Below, in pieces: positions 1 to 12,189 of a stretch of 64,000 bases of DNA (its first letter is position 1; the number at the start of each line of letters is the position of its first letter). The DNA lies in the NCBI GenBank assembly GCA_023101885.1, contig JALPQD010000819.1, forward strand, positions 462,300 to 526,299, written 5' to 3'. Made by a program: the position numbers and the translations under genes. Source of the stretch: Typhlomys cinereus. Lineage: Eukaryota > Chordata > Mammalia > Rodentia > Platacanthomyidae. A model generated the notes under the pieces. The model saw only the letters and a program-made list of their open reading frames with translations. It did no database searches and was not told the origin of the DNA.

Positions 1-191
1 GTAGCAATAAAGACATTACATCAAATTGCCTTTTAAACATTTGTCATCATACCTATAGAATGGAAGAGTACTCAGAAAATTACAGAAATTTACAGAAAAT
101 TACAACTGGCCAAAGTGCAGAAAAGAAGTGGTCATGGACTCTTCGACCCTAAACAGGATATCTAAGCCATCTCTATTCACACACACACACA

Positions 192-239
<48 letters not shown>

Positions 240-755
240 AAAGCTCGGGGAATATCGAGAAACAGGGATGGTAAGATTGTAAGTGCTTGAACTGGGGCAG
301 GAGCGCAGGCAGAAATTATCTTCTGGACACAACAGATCTGTTAACGTTCATGAATTCACTGCAACTGTGTATATTTCCATAAGAGTTGCACTGAATTTGT
401 CCTATCAATATTTCACCATGAAAGGGGCAAGATCTCAAGAGGCCCCACACCTCCCTGAGGGACTGAAGAGGGTTAACACTGACGGAGGGAGATGTTTTCC
501 TCAACAGTACACCCACTGATAGATAATTCATGCTCTAGCAAGTGCTCTGGCACATGCCATCAAAGGCAACTCAGATGAATTATAGTGGGCCACTCATGCA
601 AAAAGACAAGAAAATAAAAGGAAGACTAATGGGGAAGAAGAAAGGAGACAATGGGAAAAGGAGGGGGGATGGAATAGGGGATTAAGATGCCAAGATGTCT
701 TAAATTCACTACATTCATATATGAAATTCTAAAAGAATAAAAAAAAAAAACTTCA
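1..755 (+). repeat. L1 3' UTR and tail, plus orientation
   Basis: Shares phrases with the other L1 3' UTR copies in the window (ATTATCTTCTGGACA, TATTTCCATAAGA, CCACTGATAGATAATTCATG). It ends in a purine-rich, G-rich stretch, then TTCATATATGAAATTCT and an A-rich tail, typical of rodent L1. Interrupted by a (CA)n microsatellite at 179-238. Confidence 0.8.
179..238. repeat. (CA)n microsatellite
   Basis: About 29 CA dinucleotides with one T interruption. Confidence 0.98.
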
Positions 756-764
756 AAAAATATG

Positions 765-1045
765 TCAGGCAGGTGTGGCAACTCACTTAAAATTCCAGCC
801 CTGGAAGGCAGAGCCTGGGAATTCTCAGAGCAAGCTGGCTAGCCAGATTATCCCTAATGACTAAATCTGGGTTTGGAGAACCAGACTAACAACAGTAAGG
901 TAGAAGAGTGATGGAGGATTATCTTGATATCATCCTTGGGTTTCCACAGGCACACACACTCAAGTGTATTTGTATATATATATATACCTACAATGCAAAC
1001 ATATACATCCATGCACACATCCACACCATACACCCACACATGAAA
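765..1045 (+). repeat. Old SINE, second family, ending in (CA)
   Basis: Contains a right-half motif shared with 16955-17175 and 38085-38340: CCAGCCCTGGAAGGCAGAG, a GCAAGCTGGCTAGC segment, GGTAGAAG, and an ending CCTTGGGTTTCCACAGGCAC followed by CA/TA repeats. More diverged than the IDL-Geo copies. Confidence 0.5.
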
Positions 1046-1911
1046 AACAGGAAGAAAGCAATAACAAATTAAATTTAAAATTATTAAAAGGAAAGGAATA
1101 ATAAAAATAAGAAGTAAAATTAATTATTTGGGAACCAAAAGAAAAACACAAAAAGATCCATAAAACAAAGAATTTGCTAAATGAGAAAACAAGATTGACA
1201 AACCCTTATCCTAACTAAGCAAAAGAGAAAAATGACCCAATCTAATGAAATTAAATATGACAAAGAACACATTTCAAGAGGTACCACTGAAATTCAAAGG
1301 ATTGTTGAAGAATATTTTGAAAACTAGTATTTCAATAAATTGGAAAATTTGGAAGAACTGGATCAATTATATGATGTAGCAAAATTAAAATAAGATGTTA
1401 TACAAAACTAGATAGATCCATAATGAGCAATGAAGATTGTAGTATTGAATCTTTGAACAAAATAAAGTCCAGACCTGAATGAAGTCATTGGTTCATAAAC
1501 AACAGATAGATGGCCAAACATCATGTTATCAGATACTCACAGCACACGGCAGAAATTAATTGACAAATCCCTGTTCAACCATCATGCAAGAGTTACCAAC
1601 TGACACAGGGTCCATATTGTACCCTCTCCACGGATGATGGAGTAACATCAGTAACTTTTATTGAAAATGGTTTGCCTTTTAGTTTTTCTCAAAGACAGGG
1701 TGTATTTACTCTTGGACTGTTTTTCTGTCTCCTTTCTCCGTCACAGAGGTAAGAGAGTACCCTGACCTTGGATAGAGGTTCTGGAGAACACTTTGCTTTG
1801 AGACAAACATACTTGGGTCTGAACTACAAGATGAGGGCAAATCCCTCTAGAGCCTAAACAACACATGACAATTTACCAATATAATGGTACTTTTTAACGA
1901 AAATGCCCTGA

Positions 1912-2135
1912 GGCTGCAGAGCTAGCTAACTCAGGAGTCAACCCTTCACCTCATGAGTAGAAGGATCTGGTTTTAGATCCCAAATCACACATAAAAACAT
2001 CAGGTGAAAATGGTGGTGGCCTGAACCCTAGAGCAAAGTCAAAAGGAGGTAGAACAATCCAGGAAGATTCCCAAAGTTACCCTTGGATCTTCAAAGGCAC
2101 ACATAGGACCATCTAATATACATATGCACATAGAC
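1912..2135 (+). repeat. IDL-Geo-type SINE, old subfamily
   Basis: ID-like head (GAGCTAGCTAACTCAGGAG with a B-box-like stretch), then AAAAGGAGGTAGAACAATCC and CAGGAAGATTCCCAAAG, with a short CA-rich end. Diverged and inserted in old L1. Confidence 0.65.
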
Positions 2136-2439
2136 ACGGACACTAGGAATAGAGAGATCATAGCTCAACATAATTAAGAACATGTATGACAAAGTAGCAT
2201 TCAACATTATACTGAATGGAAATACTTTAAAACATGCTGTCTAGATCAGGAACAAGGCTAAGGTGTTCACTCTTACCAATCTTATTCATTAACACTGCTT
2301 CAAATCATAGCTAGAATGATAACCAAAACAAAGAAAATGGAAAAGAAGAAGTCAAATTGTATGTTTACAAGTGGTATCATCACTTACTGCAATGATACTT
2401 GTCCTTACCAGACATGCATAAAAACTGGCATTAAAAACA

Positions 2440-2790
2440 TGCCACCAACAGACTAGTGAGGATCTCAGGAGAGATAATTACATGCAGTGGAAACCTTGGG
2501 GACTAGGGCTGGATGAGTGAAGAGAAACGCCCCTATCAGCGGGGTGGCCCAAGGAGGGGCCACTTGGCATGCCACAGAGGCCTGAACCCCCACAAAAGTA
2601 GACAAGCCAAAGAGAACCCTGGGGTCTATAGAAATTGACAGGCAGGAGGGTGGGAGGGAATGGGATGGACTGATGAAAGGAGGGGAGGGAGGAGGGAAAG
2701 GAGGTGAGAAGGGGAGAGGCAGGGATAAGTACTCAATATGGTTGTAAAACTAGGAAAAATTTTTTAAACATCTAAAAATTAAAATTAAAA
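2440..2790 (+). repeat. L1-like 3' end with G-rich tract
   Basis: Resembles 19430-19840: shared GGGGCCACTTGGCATG-like and AGTAGACAA segments, then a G/GA-rich run (2640-2730) and an A/T-rich tail. The G-rich strand is the plus strand, as in L1 3' UTRs. Confidence 0.55.
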
Positions 2791-3787
2791 TAATGATATC
2801 ATCATTATAAAAGACTCTAAAAAACTCTATAAGAAGACTATTAAATCTGACAAACACTTCTCAGCAAAGCAATAAGATTCAAAAATCAACAAATTCAGTA
2901 GTTTTTCTATACAACAGGGAACTTGCTGAAAAGAAAGTCAGGAAGATAAAACTATTCACAATAGCTTTAAAAGTTTACCTAGGCATGAAGCTAACCAAAG
3001 ACTGTGAAAGACTTCCACATTGATAACTATACACTACCAAATAAACAAACTGTAGGAGACATAAAAACTTCCAATGTTCATGGATTGAACAGCATCAGCA
3101 TTGTCAGAATAAGCATATTACCAAAAGCAATTCTGGTACAATGCAAATGTGATACATATATATAGTGGAATACTATTCAACCATAAATTTTTGTCATTTT
3201 TTTATAATATGGATCAATACACAGAACTGGAAATCACTCTGTTAAGTGGAACAGGTCAAGTAAACAAAGACAACTACCACATGATTGCTTTCATATGCTG
3301 GTTTATCATGCTTTATCAGTTAAACTCATTTAAGTCTCACAACAAACAACTCAATGACATTAGTAATTCAACCACCTCCATTTTACAGACATGGAAGGAA
3401 CAGAAGCTTCCTAGAAAAGTGCCCAAGAACTAACAGGCTGGATTTCAAACTAAGATCTAACTCCAAAGTTCCCTAGTTGAGTACTAAACTACAGTGACTT
3501 TACGCCGGTAATTAAACATGTTTAGAAACATCTGTATAAAAATATACACTGAGTAGTTCATAATTACCTGTACTTGAAGGATTAAGAATGGTGTTTACAT
3601 GCTTTGCTGGGAACATTTGAGTTTCCTACAAGTTGCATGTACTATGTTTACACTATGAAAAGGGATATTAATAAGCTTAACTTGAGGGGGAAAAGGAGGG
3701 GTAGAAGTTGTATGGAAATAGAACTTACAAAATTACTCAAATTATAAACTCAAATATATAAATATATAAACTCAAAACTAACCTTCA

Positions 3788-4080
3788 AGAGAATAAACAA
3801 GGGCTGGCAAGATGGCTCAGTGGGCAAAACTGCCTGTGAGTAAACTTGTAGTTTGATGGCCTAGAGCCCACATGGTAGAAGAAGAGGACTGATTTCCTAA
3901 AGTTGTCCTCTGACCCCACAAACACACATCCTACAAGTTTTCTCTCTCTCTCTCTCTATCCTACAAGTTTTCTCTCTCTCTCTTTCTCTCTCTCTCGCTC
4001 GCTCTCCCTCTCTCCCTCCCTCTCCCTTTCCCCCCTCCCATTTCTCCTTCTCCTCTTTCTCTTCTTCTTCTGTTAAAAAA
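3788..4080 (+). repeat. tRNA-derived B-type SINE followed by a CT-rich run
   Basis: GGGCTGGCAAGATGGCTCAG start, CCACATGGTAGAAGAAGAGG, then AAAGTTGTCCTCTGACC, the layout of B2/B3-like rodent SINEs, followed by a long (CT)n/TC-rich tract (3940-4075). Confidence 0.65.
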
Positions 4081-4099
4081 GAGAATAAAATATAGGGGG

Positions 4100-6350
4100 A
4101 GGACCACTAGCTTTGGAGGGTTGCAAACCTGAATATACATAATTTCTTTGGTTGATAGTACTCATGCCAGCAAACTTAGCAATATTTTGTACTTCTTAAT
4201 GGTCACCTGATCACTGATATTTTAATTCCTACATGACTGTGTAATACTATGTAGAATGACCAGAAATACAGTTTCACTGAGTTACAACAATCTTTCAAGT
4301 TGGGCTTTCCTTATACACATCGGTTGCTATCACTACATATTTCATTTACATGTTTTAAATGCTGGGAGTTGTCCAAATCCATGGTGGTATATACAAGTTT
4401 TGAGGATAAAAATTTGATTTTTCCATAAAAATTCGGAGATAGTATGGGAAATTTTTTTTTCTTGAAGTGGCAGATACAATTCTGGTATTTGCAAGAGAAT
4501 GTCTGTCAAATGCCCTAACACAAATAACCACAGTCTTGTCTGTTAATTGTCTTTCCAAATAAAAATAGTGTTCCATAAACAACGGCTTGAAGTGCAGGCA
4601 ATTATTTTTTTCTTGACTCAATCATCTCTGCATCAGTCTCCTGCAGACTTACCATTTTTCCCATTTCATCCCATGCAATATTAAATTTGATACCTGCTCA
4701 GGGAATCAAGATTAAGTGAATACTTTTCTGTATTATATGCATATATGAAATTGTCAAAGAACAAGTAAAAATTTTCTTTAAAATTTTTTTCTGCCTCTGA
4801 AGCAGCCATTTTTTTCTACTTTTACAAACATACTGTGTATTCATCCCAGCTTCCCTCCCTCTCTCTCCCTCCCACCCCCTCCCCTTTCTTCATCATTCCC
4901 TCCCACTCCCTCCTCTCCTTCTACTTTTATGCTTCTATGAACACTAGGATTCACGCTGCCAGCCATTTTTAAAGGCAAATGTGCGGCAAGGAATCCCATG
5001 CTGACTAAAGCAGATAGCAGTGTTCTCCTGATTCATGTTCTGGCTTTTGCTGTTCGGCCCACTACTGTGTTCACACTACCAGTGCCAATTATCAACTCAG
5101 AGAAAAGCCACAGAAATTCTCAGTATAATGCTGGAAAATAATGTTGACCTTACAAACCCCGGGAAGACAGGTCAAGGTCCTTCAGGTGAGGCAGGATCGA
5201 AAGACAGAAACTTCCCGGGACCAGAAATAGGACAATCAGATCAACCACCTGGTTAAAGCTAGCAGAGAAGTGGGAATTCCAGCACAATGAACAACTGCTT
5301 CAGATCTTTCTCCTGTCCAAGTCGGAAACCTGCAATTTTCTAAATTCTCACCAGAAACCCCACTTACAGGGTAAAGCCCATGTACTAAATTCTGTACAAA
5401 TCTATTGGTTTTTGGTCTCATCTTAGCAAACTATAATTCCATTAAAGACACCTCCAGAGTCACCCTACAATCTCACATAGCAAAAGACAGGGAAAAGTGG
5501 GAGGAAAAGTTTCTTAGCAATTTTCTGAGATATAATGTGGAAGCTACCAAAAGGGTACACATGGCCAATGGAAGACAAGTAGCTGTGACTCTCCCTTAGG
5601 AGTTTCAGGATGTCTTCATTTCCATAACTGTTTTTCATGCCTACACTTGGGTACATCTTACTTTCTGTAATTCTCTCTGAGCTCCTGGTTTGTCCTTCAG
5701 TGCCTGTCTTTCTTACTAACTCTTAAGTTCAAGACTATATTAAAGCATCTCTTCAATATCTTGAAACTCTGCTTCATTATACCAACTGGGCTCAAAATTC
5801 TTTTCTGCATCAAAGCCATAAATCTAAGCTCAGCCTGAGCCTAGGTGCCTAAAAGTGTAGGGGAACTCTTCAAACTGTTGAGGTTGGCAATGTGAAGTTG
5901 TGTTTCTGTCCCCTCATGTCTGACATAAAGATCTGTGGAACACTGCTAACCACTGTGCTAAATATGTGTTTGTTAATAAACTCAAAAACAAAAACTAGCC
6001 TTTATAATATGTTAGGAAGAAAAACAAGAGTTAATACTGACTGGTATCAAGATAAGAATGCTTTTATCCCCTGGGCTTTGGAAAATGAAAGGGCAGTTGG
6101 AAAGATCCACAAAGTGATAGAAATGGAGTAATTACAAATGTGTTAAGAGCACAGACAACTTTTTTCTCTCTTAAAGTACAAGCAATACCTTAAAAATCTA
6201 GAAAATGAAAACTACTTTGTTAACCATATCTTGTGGCTACAAACATCATTACCAGAAATAAATGCCTTGAAAACATACTTAGAAGACATCAGTGAACTGG
6301 AACATTGACAAATACAAAGATGTTCATGGTGTGTGGAGGTAATTTGTTTT
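4100..6350. other. AT-rich intergenic DNA, no gene recognised
   Basis: Short open frames only, none with a recognisable domain or splice context. A CT-rich stretch at 4850-4920 may be an old L1 tail in minus orientation. Confidence 0.6.
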
Positions 6351-6367
6351 TCTAAAAGAGTTACAGG

Positions 6368-6588
6368 ACTAGAGATGGCTCAGGAGTTAAGACTATGTCT
6401 CAGAAGCAGAAGGTCCTGAGTTTGGATCCCAGGTCCCATATAAAAATACCAGGCAGAACCTGCGGTGTCCTGCGCTTCTGGCCCTGGTAGGTGGAGCCTG
6501 GAAAATCCCAGAGTGAAGCAAGAAGGAGGTAGAAGCAATCCAGGATGATTCCCAAGGTCACCCTTGGTCCTCCACAGGGACACACAAT

Positions 6589-6667
<79 letters not shown>

Positions 6668-6670
6668 CAC
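6368..6670 (+). repeat. IDL-Geo SINE, old subfamily, (CT)n(CA)n tail
   Basis: Full dimer: GAGATGGCTCAGGAGTTAAG head, GTCCTGAGTTTGGATCCCAG B-box region, right half with CCAGGATGATTCCCAAGG and GGTCCTCCACAGGGACACAC, then CT and CA runs. Imperfect flanking repeat TAAAAGAGTT near 6353 and 6689 suggests a target-site duplication. Confidence 0.85.
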
Positions 6671-6982
6671 GTGCACAAAATAAGGTATTAAAAGAGTTTC
6701 AGAGTAAAAACAAAAACAGATAAGCACAGTAAGCTAAAGTGGACATTGGAAAGGAATTTTCTTACCTAACAAAATAAGGTTAAGTGCAACTAATGAAAAC
6801 AGAAATACTGCAATGTTGTAAATATTAAATATTACATTATCTTAGGTTTCATGATCATTTATGTCTATTATATGAAAAAGCAAAATAGAAAGGAAGATCA
6901 ATTTACAAGAGGACAAATGTGAAAATATAATTCATAATTTGAGTATTATAGTTAGAAAAATAGGAAAGGGTTGAATGTTCTT

Positions 6983-7014
6983 TTTTTATATTTTTTTATT
7001 CATTTTTATTCAAT

Positions 7015-7062
<48 letters not shown>

Positions 7063-7273
7063 ACCACAGATGAATTCGGGAATCACCATGGACCGCCTCC
7101 ACCTCCTCCTTGTTTACTCTGCCCCGGGATTCACAGGCTCCGCCCTACCAGGACCAGAAACGCAGGCCGCCCCCGCTTCCGCCTGGCTTCTATACGTGGG
7201 GTCTAGGATCTGAACTCAGGACCTTCTGCCTGCAAGGCAGAGGCTTAACCCCTGAGCCACCTCTCCAGCCCCA
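6983..7273 (-). repeat. IDL-Geo SINE, young subfamily, with 15-bp target-site duplication
   Basis: Minus-orientation full dimer, CpG-containing, with (GT)n and T-rich tail on the left. Flanked by exact GGGTTGAATGTTCTT at 6968-6982 and 7274-7288, direct evidence of retroposition. Confidence 0.93.
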
Positions 7274-7344
7274 GGGTTGAATGTTCTTAATGTTAAGGTC
7301 CTCCTCTTGCCATATAAAACCACCACAAATTTAATGGCTTAAAA

Positions 7345-7510
7345 TGAACAAACTTGGGGTCGGTGAGACAGCAAGTAAGGCACTTGCTCACAAACCTGGT
7401 GAGCTGAGCTCACTCCCTAGAACCCCACAAAGTAGAAAGAGAAGACTTCTGAAAGCTGTCCTCTGACCTCCACCTGTGTACCATGGCATATGTGCATGCT
7501 ACTTCCCCCC
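7345..7510 (+). repeat. tRNA-derived B-type SINE, diverged
   Basis: GGTCGGTGAGACAGCAAGTAAG head, GAACCCCACAAAGTAGAAAG, and CTGTCCTCTGACCTCCACC end, the same family as 39788-39965 and 41840-42015. Confidence 0.55.
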
Positions 7511-7544
7511 AATTTCTTCTTCCTCTTACCTCAAATTTATTTTA

Positions 7545-7603
7545 TTTGTCTGTGTTTTGTGTGTGTGTGTTTTATTTGTATGTGTGTGTGTGTATGTGTG
7601 TGT

Positions 7604-7656
<53 letters not shown>

Positions 7657-7886
7657 AGAGAGCATTGTGTGTCCCTGTGGAGGACCAAGAGTGACTTCAG
7701 GAATCATCCTGGATTGCTTCTACCTTCTTGCTTCGCTCTGGGATTTCCCAGGCTCCGCCCACCAGGGCCAGAAGTGCAGGCCGCTGCAGGTTCCATCTGG
7801 CATTTTTTACATGGGACCTGGGATCTGAATTCAGGATCTTCTGCTTTGGAAAGAGTCTTAACCTCTGAGCCATCTCTTCAGCCCTC
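7545..7886 (-). repeat. IDL-Geo SINE, old subfamily, with long (GT)n
   Basis: Minus orientation. The (GT)n at 7555-7655 accounts for the Val/Cys-rich open frames here. The Geo half (AGAGTGACTTCAGGAATCA and onward) and the ID-like head ending CATCTCTTCAGCCCT are complete. Confidence 0.88.
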
Positions 7887-8639
7887 AAATTTATTTTAAT
7901 GAACAAACTTATCTGATGGTTTTAGAGGTCAGAAATTCAATATGGGTCTTAGGGAAATCATTTAGTATCAGTTAAACCGTGTCTTTTGGAATCTTCAAGA
8001 GAGAATGTGTCCATGTCTTTTCTAACTTCTAGACACTGTTACGTTGCTTAATACACAGGTCCTCTTCCATCTTCAAAGTGTCAGCAACTAAGCACTCAGT
8101 CCTTGTCACACTGAATCACTCTAACCTCCTGTTGCTTCTTTTAACACTTAATGACTCTATAATTATATGGGGCCCAGCCAGACAATGTAGAATAATCTAT
8201 GTCAAGATTGGCAGATAAGCAAACGCAATTTCATTTGCTGCCTTAATTCCCTTTTGTCCCTAAAGGAAACATATTCCCAGATATTAAGGCTTAAAATGTG
8301 GGCATATTTTATGTAGGTCATTCTGCTTAACATAGATCTATATAAAAACAAAGGTTGTGGTTACTGTATTTAAAAAAAATTAAATTTATTTCATTCAAGA
8401 GTTACATTTGTAACTAATTGTCAAAGGTCAAACTAACAATAAAAAAGATCTAAAATGGTGAAGTTAACCTAAGTGAGAATAAGAGAAAAAGTTACTATTA
8501 CAGTAACTAATAATTGAATTCTAAAGCAAAATGCATTAAAATACTCAAAGGACTAAAAAGAAAAACTTAAATAATGAATGCTGAACTATATAGCCACAGA
8601 ATAGGAAAGTTGTCATATTTGTTTTTAAAAAATTTAATG

Positions 8640-8762
8640 TACAAAATCTGGGTTTCATTATGGTATTTTCACACACATACATATAATTTGTACTTTGCTT
8701 ATGTTCCCTCACCCTCCATGTCCCTTCCCTCTCCTGCTCATTCTCTTCTACCCTTTTACTTT

Positions 8763-8765
<3 letters not shown>
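8640..8765 (-). repeat. L1-type 3' end fragment, minus orientation
   Basis: TTTCATTATGGTATTTTCA, ACATATAATTTGTACTTTG, then a C/T-rich run, the reverse complement of an L1 3' terminus. A similar fragment lies at 49195-49300. Confidence 0.45.

Positions 8766-8848
<83 letters not shown>
8765..8848. repeat. (CA)n(GA)n compound microsatellite
   Basis: About 23 CA units followed by about 18 GA units. Creates an open frame rich in His-Thr and Arg-Glu that is not a gene. Confidence 0.97.
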
Positions 8849-8852
<4 letters not shown>

Positions 8853-9740
8853 ATATTTTTTCTAAGAATATACAGAAGTATTTTATTGGACACTTCTATA
8901 TCCTGCTATTACAGCATAATAAAGTAGACAAAGTTGCTAGGAAAAATGTGGAAATGAACACTAGAGAAGATAAAACCTAGCAAGGATACATTAAGAATTA
9001 ATTAGCTGGAGTAGCAAATACACTTTCTTTACATACATATAGATGTCCCCCCTAATAAGCAAGGAATGTGAAGCAGCATGACAATAAACAATAAATGCAT
9101 ATCTAATTTAACATGTAAAATAATGACTGAATACCTATTTCAGTGTGGGATATATAAAGAAGACAGTCTCTCCCCTCACAATGCTAAAATATTAATAGCA
9201 GTATGGGGGTCTATGATACATAACAACTATTTATCACTGAACGCTGGGGCACTCAGGAGATTCACTATACTGGGAGAGCTAGGGAGGTGAGTCTGGGCAG
9301 AAAGCTGGGGATGGGTAATTCTGAAAAAAGGAATTAAAAATTTTAATGTCTGAGAGAGGATTTTATATCTCATGAGACAAATCGCAGAATCCATTTTATA
9401 AATCCTGGTCATATGGATATAAATACCAGCTGGAACTAGTCTTGGAACTTTCTTCTTATAGACATCCTTCACAGCACCAAAAGTACTATATAAATTGTTG
9501 GGAGAGAAAAGCAACCAACAGTCACATTAATCTGTGAAAGCTGCAAGCTGCAATAATACTCACCCTGGTGAGAGGGACCATCAATGTAATAGTGGCATGA
9601 AAGTCAAGGGAAGAGGGGCAACCAACAGCTTTCTGATTGGACTTAAGGTCTGCTTTTTCAACAGGGATCACATTGCTGGTACTGAAAACCAGAACAGTAA
9701 TCTATGAAAGGGGAGGGCTCAAAGGGGTGCAAACCATCAA

Positions 9741-9785
9741 GATTTAGCTATAAAAACACTATTTATCAAACTGCCTTTTGAATTA
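9741..9785 (+). repeat. Inverted-repeat arm, left (partner 15535-15579)
   Basis: 45 bp starting AAGATTTAGCTATAAAAAC and ending GCCTTTTGAAT. Its reverse complement is immediately right of duplication copy 1, ending at the N gap. The sequence belongs to an L1 3' UTR. Confidence 0.9.
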
Positions 9786-9799
9786 CTTGGTTCTTTCTT

Positions 9800-10245
9800 C
9801 TTGCGCTCTATTTCCCTTTCATGGTGGAGATGTTGATGGACAAATCCCGTGCAAGTCTTTGGAAATTACATACGCTGCAGTGAATTCACGGGGAGAACAG
9901 CCCTGTCATGTCCAGAAGATAATGTCTGTCTGCATCCCTGCCAGCCTTCAGGATCTTACAATCTTACTGCCCTCTCTTCCTCAATGTTCTGACCCTTTGG
10001 ATGAGAGTAGTGGTTTAGATGTCCTGTTTAGGGCTCAGCAGTCCTCAGTCACTTCTTTTCTGCATGTTGGCCAGTTGTGATTTTCTGTAGTAAACACCTT
10101 CCATTGAGAAGGAAGCTTGTTGGTAGAGTGCTGAATGCTCCTGCAATCTATGGGTATTAATGACAGATGTTTGCAAGACAGTTTGCTATAGTGTCTTTAT
10201 AGCTACACCATAATAGTTTGTACTCACCTAGGGCCTCCTAAGTCT
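9800..10245 (-). repeat. L1 3' UTR fragment, minus orientation (duplication copy 1)
   Basis: Reverse of the family at 1-755: CTTTCATGGTGGAGATGTTG, then the reverse of ATTATCTTCTGGACA, and CTATGGGTATTAATGACA. Partner in copy 2 is 26150-26595. Confidence 0.75.
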
Positions 10246-10919
10246 TCTTTCATAGGTTCTAGTTTTAGTTTGCAGTACTAGAAATGTGATCCCTGTGAAA
10301 AGTGGACCTTAAATCCATTAAAAAAATTGTTGGTTGTTCCTTTGATTTTCATGCCTCTCTTACGCTGATGGTTACCTCTTGCCAGGGAACCACTCGGCAT
10401 TTTACATGGCATCTTAGGATCACAGAGCCTTCTCTCTGTTTCTTTATAGAGGTTTCTTGATGTGGTCATGTACTTATTACTGATGAGGTCAGTAGTGTTT
10501 GAAAACTTCCTCTTGCTGAATCTTCTAAAGTCATTCTGTAGTCTCTGTAACTTGTTTCTTATTGAGACAGGAAAAATAAATGGTATTTCTGGTAATAGTT
10601 CGCTGAAGGAAGCTTCCATGTTTTTATATTACTTTTAATTATTGATTACAGAGCATATTTAAAGTATCCATTCACAGAACATCTCCCAAATAACTTCCAT
10701 GTGCCAAAGGATGTGCTTAATCCTTTACATGCAAGATTAAATGTGATATAGTCCATATGTCAATGCTCAAGTCTAGTGGGAGATGTAGAAATATAGAGGG
10801 AAATTAAAATGTACTAAATATGAGGCACTACAGAGTCAGGAGCTAAAATGCACGTGAGTACAAATGGTAGGGCCACAGACTGGGGCAGGTTCCATTTTTA
10901 AAGTTTTATTTTTTTAATA

Positions 10920-11145
10920 TTTATTTGAGAGAAGGGGGAGAAAGGGAAGAAGGAGGAAAGAAAAGATGGGGGAGAGAGAGAGAGAGAGAATATACATGAG
11001 AATATCTGCATGTGTGGAGACTAGAGAACAACTTTTTTGAACCATTTTCTCCTTCCAACCCCTGGGCACCAGAGATTGAACTCAGGTTCCCAGGTTTATA
11101 TGCAGGCATTTTTACCTGCTGAGCCATTTTACCAGCTCCAAAATT
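10920..11145 (-). repeat. Purine run plus B-type SINE, minus orientation
   Basis: GAGA-rich stretch (10925-10990), then TGTGTGGAGACTAGAGAACA, GATTGAACTCAGGTTCCCAG and TACCTGCTGAGCCATTTTAC, the reverse of a tRNA-derived SINE head. Partner in copy 2 is 27270-27485. Confidence 0.6.
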
Positions 11146-11156
11146 ACTTTTTTTTC

Positions 11157-11335
11157 TATGTGTGTAGGTGGTGTGTGGTATTAGAGAGTGGGCACTGTGC
11201 GTGCCCATGGAAGATCAAGGGTAACTTCAGGAATCATCCTTGATTGCTCTACCTCCTTATTGCCTTGCTCTGGGGTTTCTCAGGCTCATCCTTACAGGGT
11301 CAAACATCCAGGCTACAGCCATATCTGTGTGGCAT
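11157..11335 (-). repeat. IDL-Geo right-half fragment
   Basis: Geo monomer only (GGGCACTGTGCGTGCCCATG, CAGGAATCATCCTTGATTGC and onward), cut at GTGTGGCATTT where the next SINE inserted. Partner is 27500-27668. Confidence 0.75.
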
Positions 11336-11342
11336 TTAAAAA

Positions 11343-11632
11343 ATTTTTTATTATTTATTCAATCGTGCATGTATATGTATGTGTGTGTGTGTGTGTGTGT
11401 GGTGTGTGTGGTGTGTGTGTGTGTGTGTGAACCACGGATGAATCGGGAACCACCATGGACGCCTCACCTCTTCCTTCTTTACTCTGCCCCGGGATTCACA
11501 GGCTCCGCTCTACCAGGAACAGAAACGCAGGCTTCCCCTGCTTCTGCCTGGTACGTGGGGTCTAGGATCCGAACTCAGGACCTTCTGCCTGCAAGGCAGA
11601 GGCTTAACCCCTGAGCCACCTCTCCAGCCCCG
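11343..11632 (-). repeat. IDL-Geo SINE, young subfamily, nested
   Basis: Full dimer inserted at the end of the 11157-11335 fragment. GTGTGGCATTT on the left and GTGCGTGGCATTTTTT on the right look like its target-site duplication. Partner is 27676-27980, whose longer (GT)n is uninterrupted. Confidence 0.85.
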
Positions 11633-11659
11633 TGCGTGGCATTTTTTAAATTAAATTCT

Positions 11660-11690
11660 TTTTAAAAATTTGTGTGTGTATGTGTATGTG

Positions 11691-11737
<47 letters not shown>

Positions 11738-11986
11738 TGTGTGTGTATCAGAGGGCACTGTGTGTCCCTGTGGAGGACCAAGGGTAACTTTAGGAATTAC
11801 CCTGGATTGCTTCTATCTCCTTGTTTCCTTTGGGATTTCCCAGGCTCTATCCACCAGGGTGGGAAGTCCAAGCCATAGTGGTTACCACACGGCGTTTTTT
11901 ACGTGGGGTGGACCTGGGATCTGAACTCAGGACCTTCTGCTTTCAAGGCAAAGGCTTAACCACTGAGCCATCTCTCCAGCCCCCCA
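11660..11986 (-). repeat. IDL-Geo SINE, old subfamily
   Basis: (GT)n, then CAGAGGGCACTGTGTGTCCC, the Geo half, and an ID-like head ending CATCTCTCCAGCCCC. Partner is 28018-28334. Confidence 0.87.
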
Positions 11987-12189
11987 AAGTGACTTTTAAG
12001 ATAGATTTTTTTTTTGGGGGGGGGAATGTTTGGGATTTTTCAGATTAGGAATGGAATCTAAGAAAGGACAAATATATAAAGACTGGGGATCTTGAGAAGA
12101 CACGGTGTGGCTATACAGTAGTGGGAATGTCAGCATGTTAGGATCACTGTAGATAACAGGTATGCTGTGTTTTAAAAATACACAGGGTT

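Larger units (their letters stand above)
1240..3330 (+). repeat. Old, decayed L1 ORF2/3' region, plus orientation
   Basis: Diverged but recognisable L1 phrases occur in order: the ATTGGAAAATTTGGAAGAACT region near 1345, the reverse-transcriptase part near 2160-2340, the late-ORF2 region at 2810-3130, and the GTGGAATACTATTCAACCAT 3' landmark near 3165. Many stops and indels, so non-functional. Younger inserts interrupt it at 1915-2130 and 2440-2790. Confidence 0.7.

Noticed and set aside
1240..3330. Possible intact LINE-1 ORF2
   Set aside because: Many stops, indels and two later insertions. Only short remnants align by eye.
7483..7899. Cys/Val-rich frames that look like metallothionein or secreted Cys-rich peptides
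   Set aside because: (GT)n microsatellite translated in frame. The same peptide appears at unrelated SINE copies.
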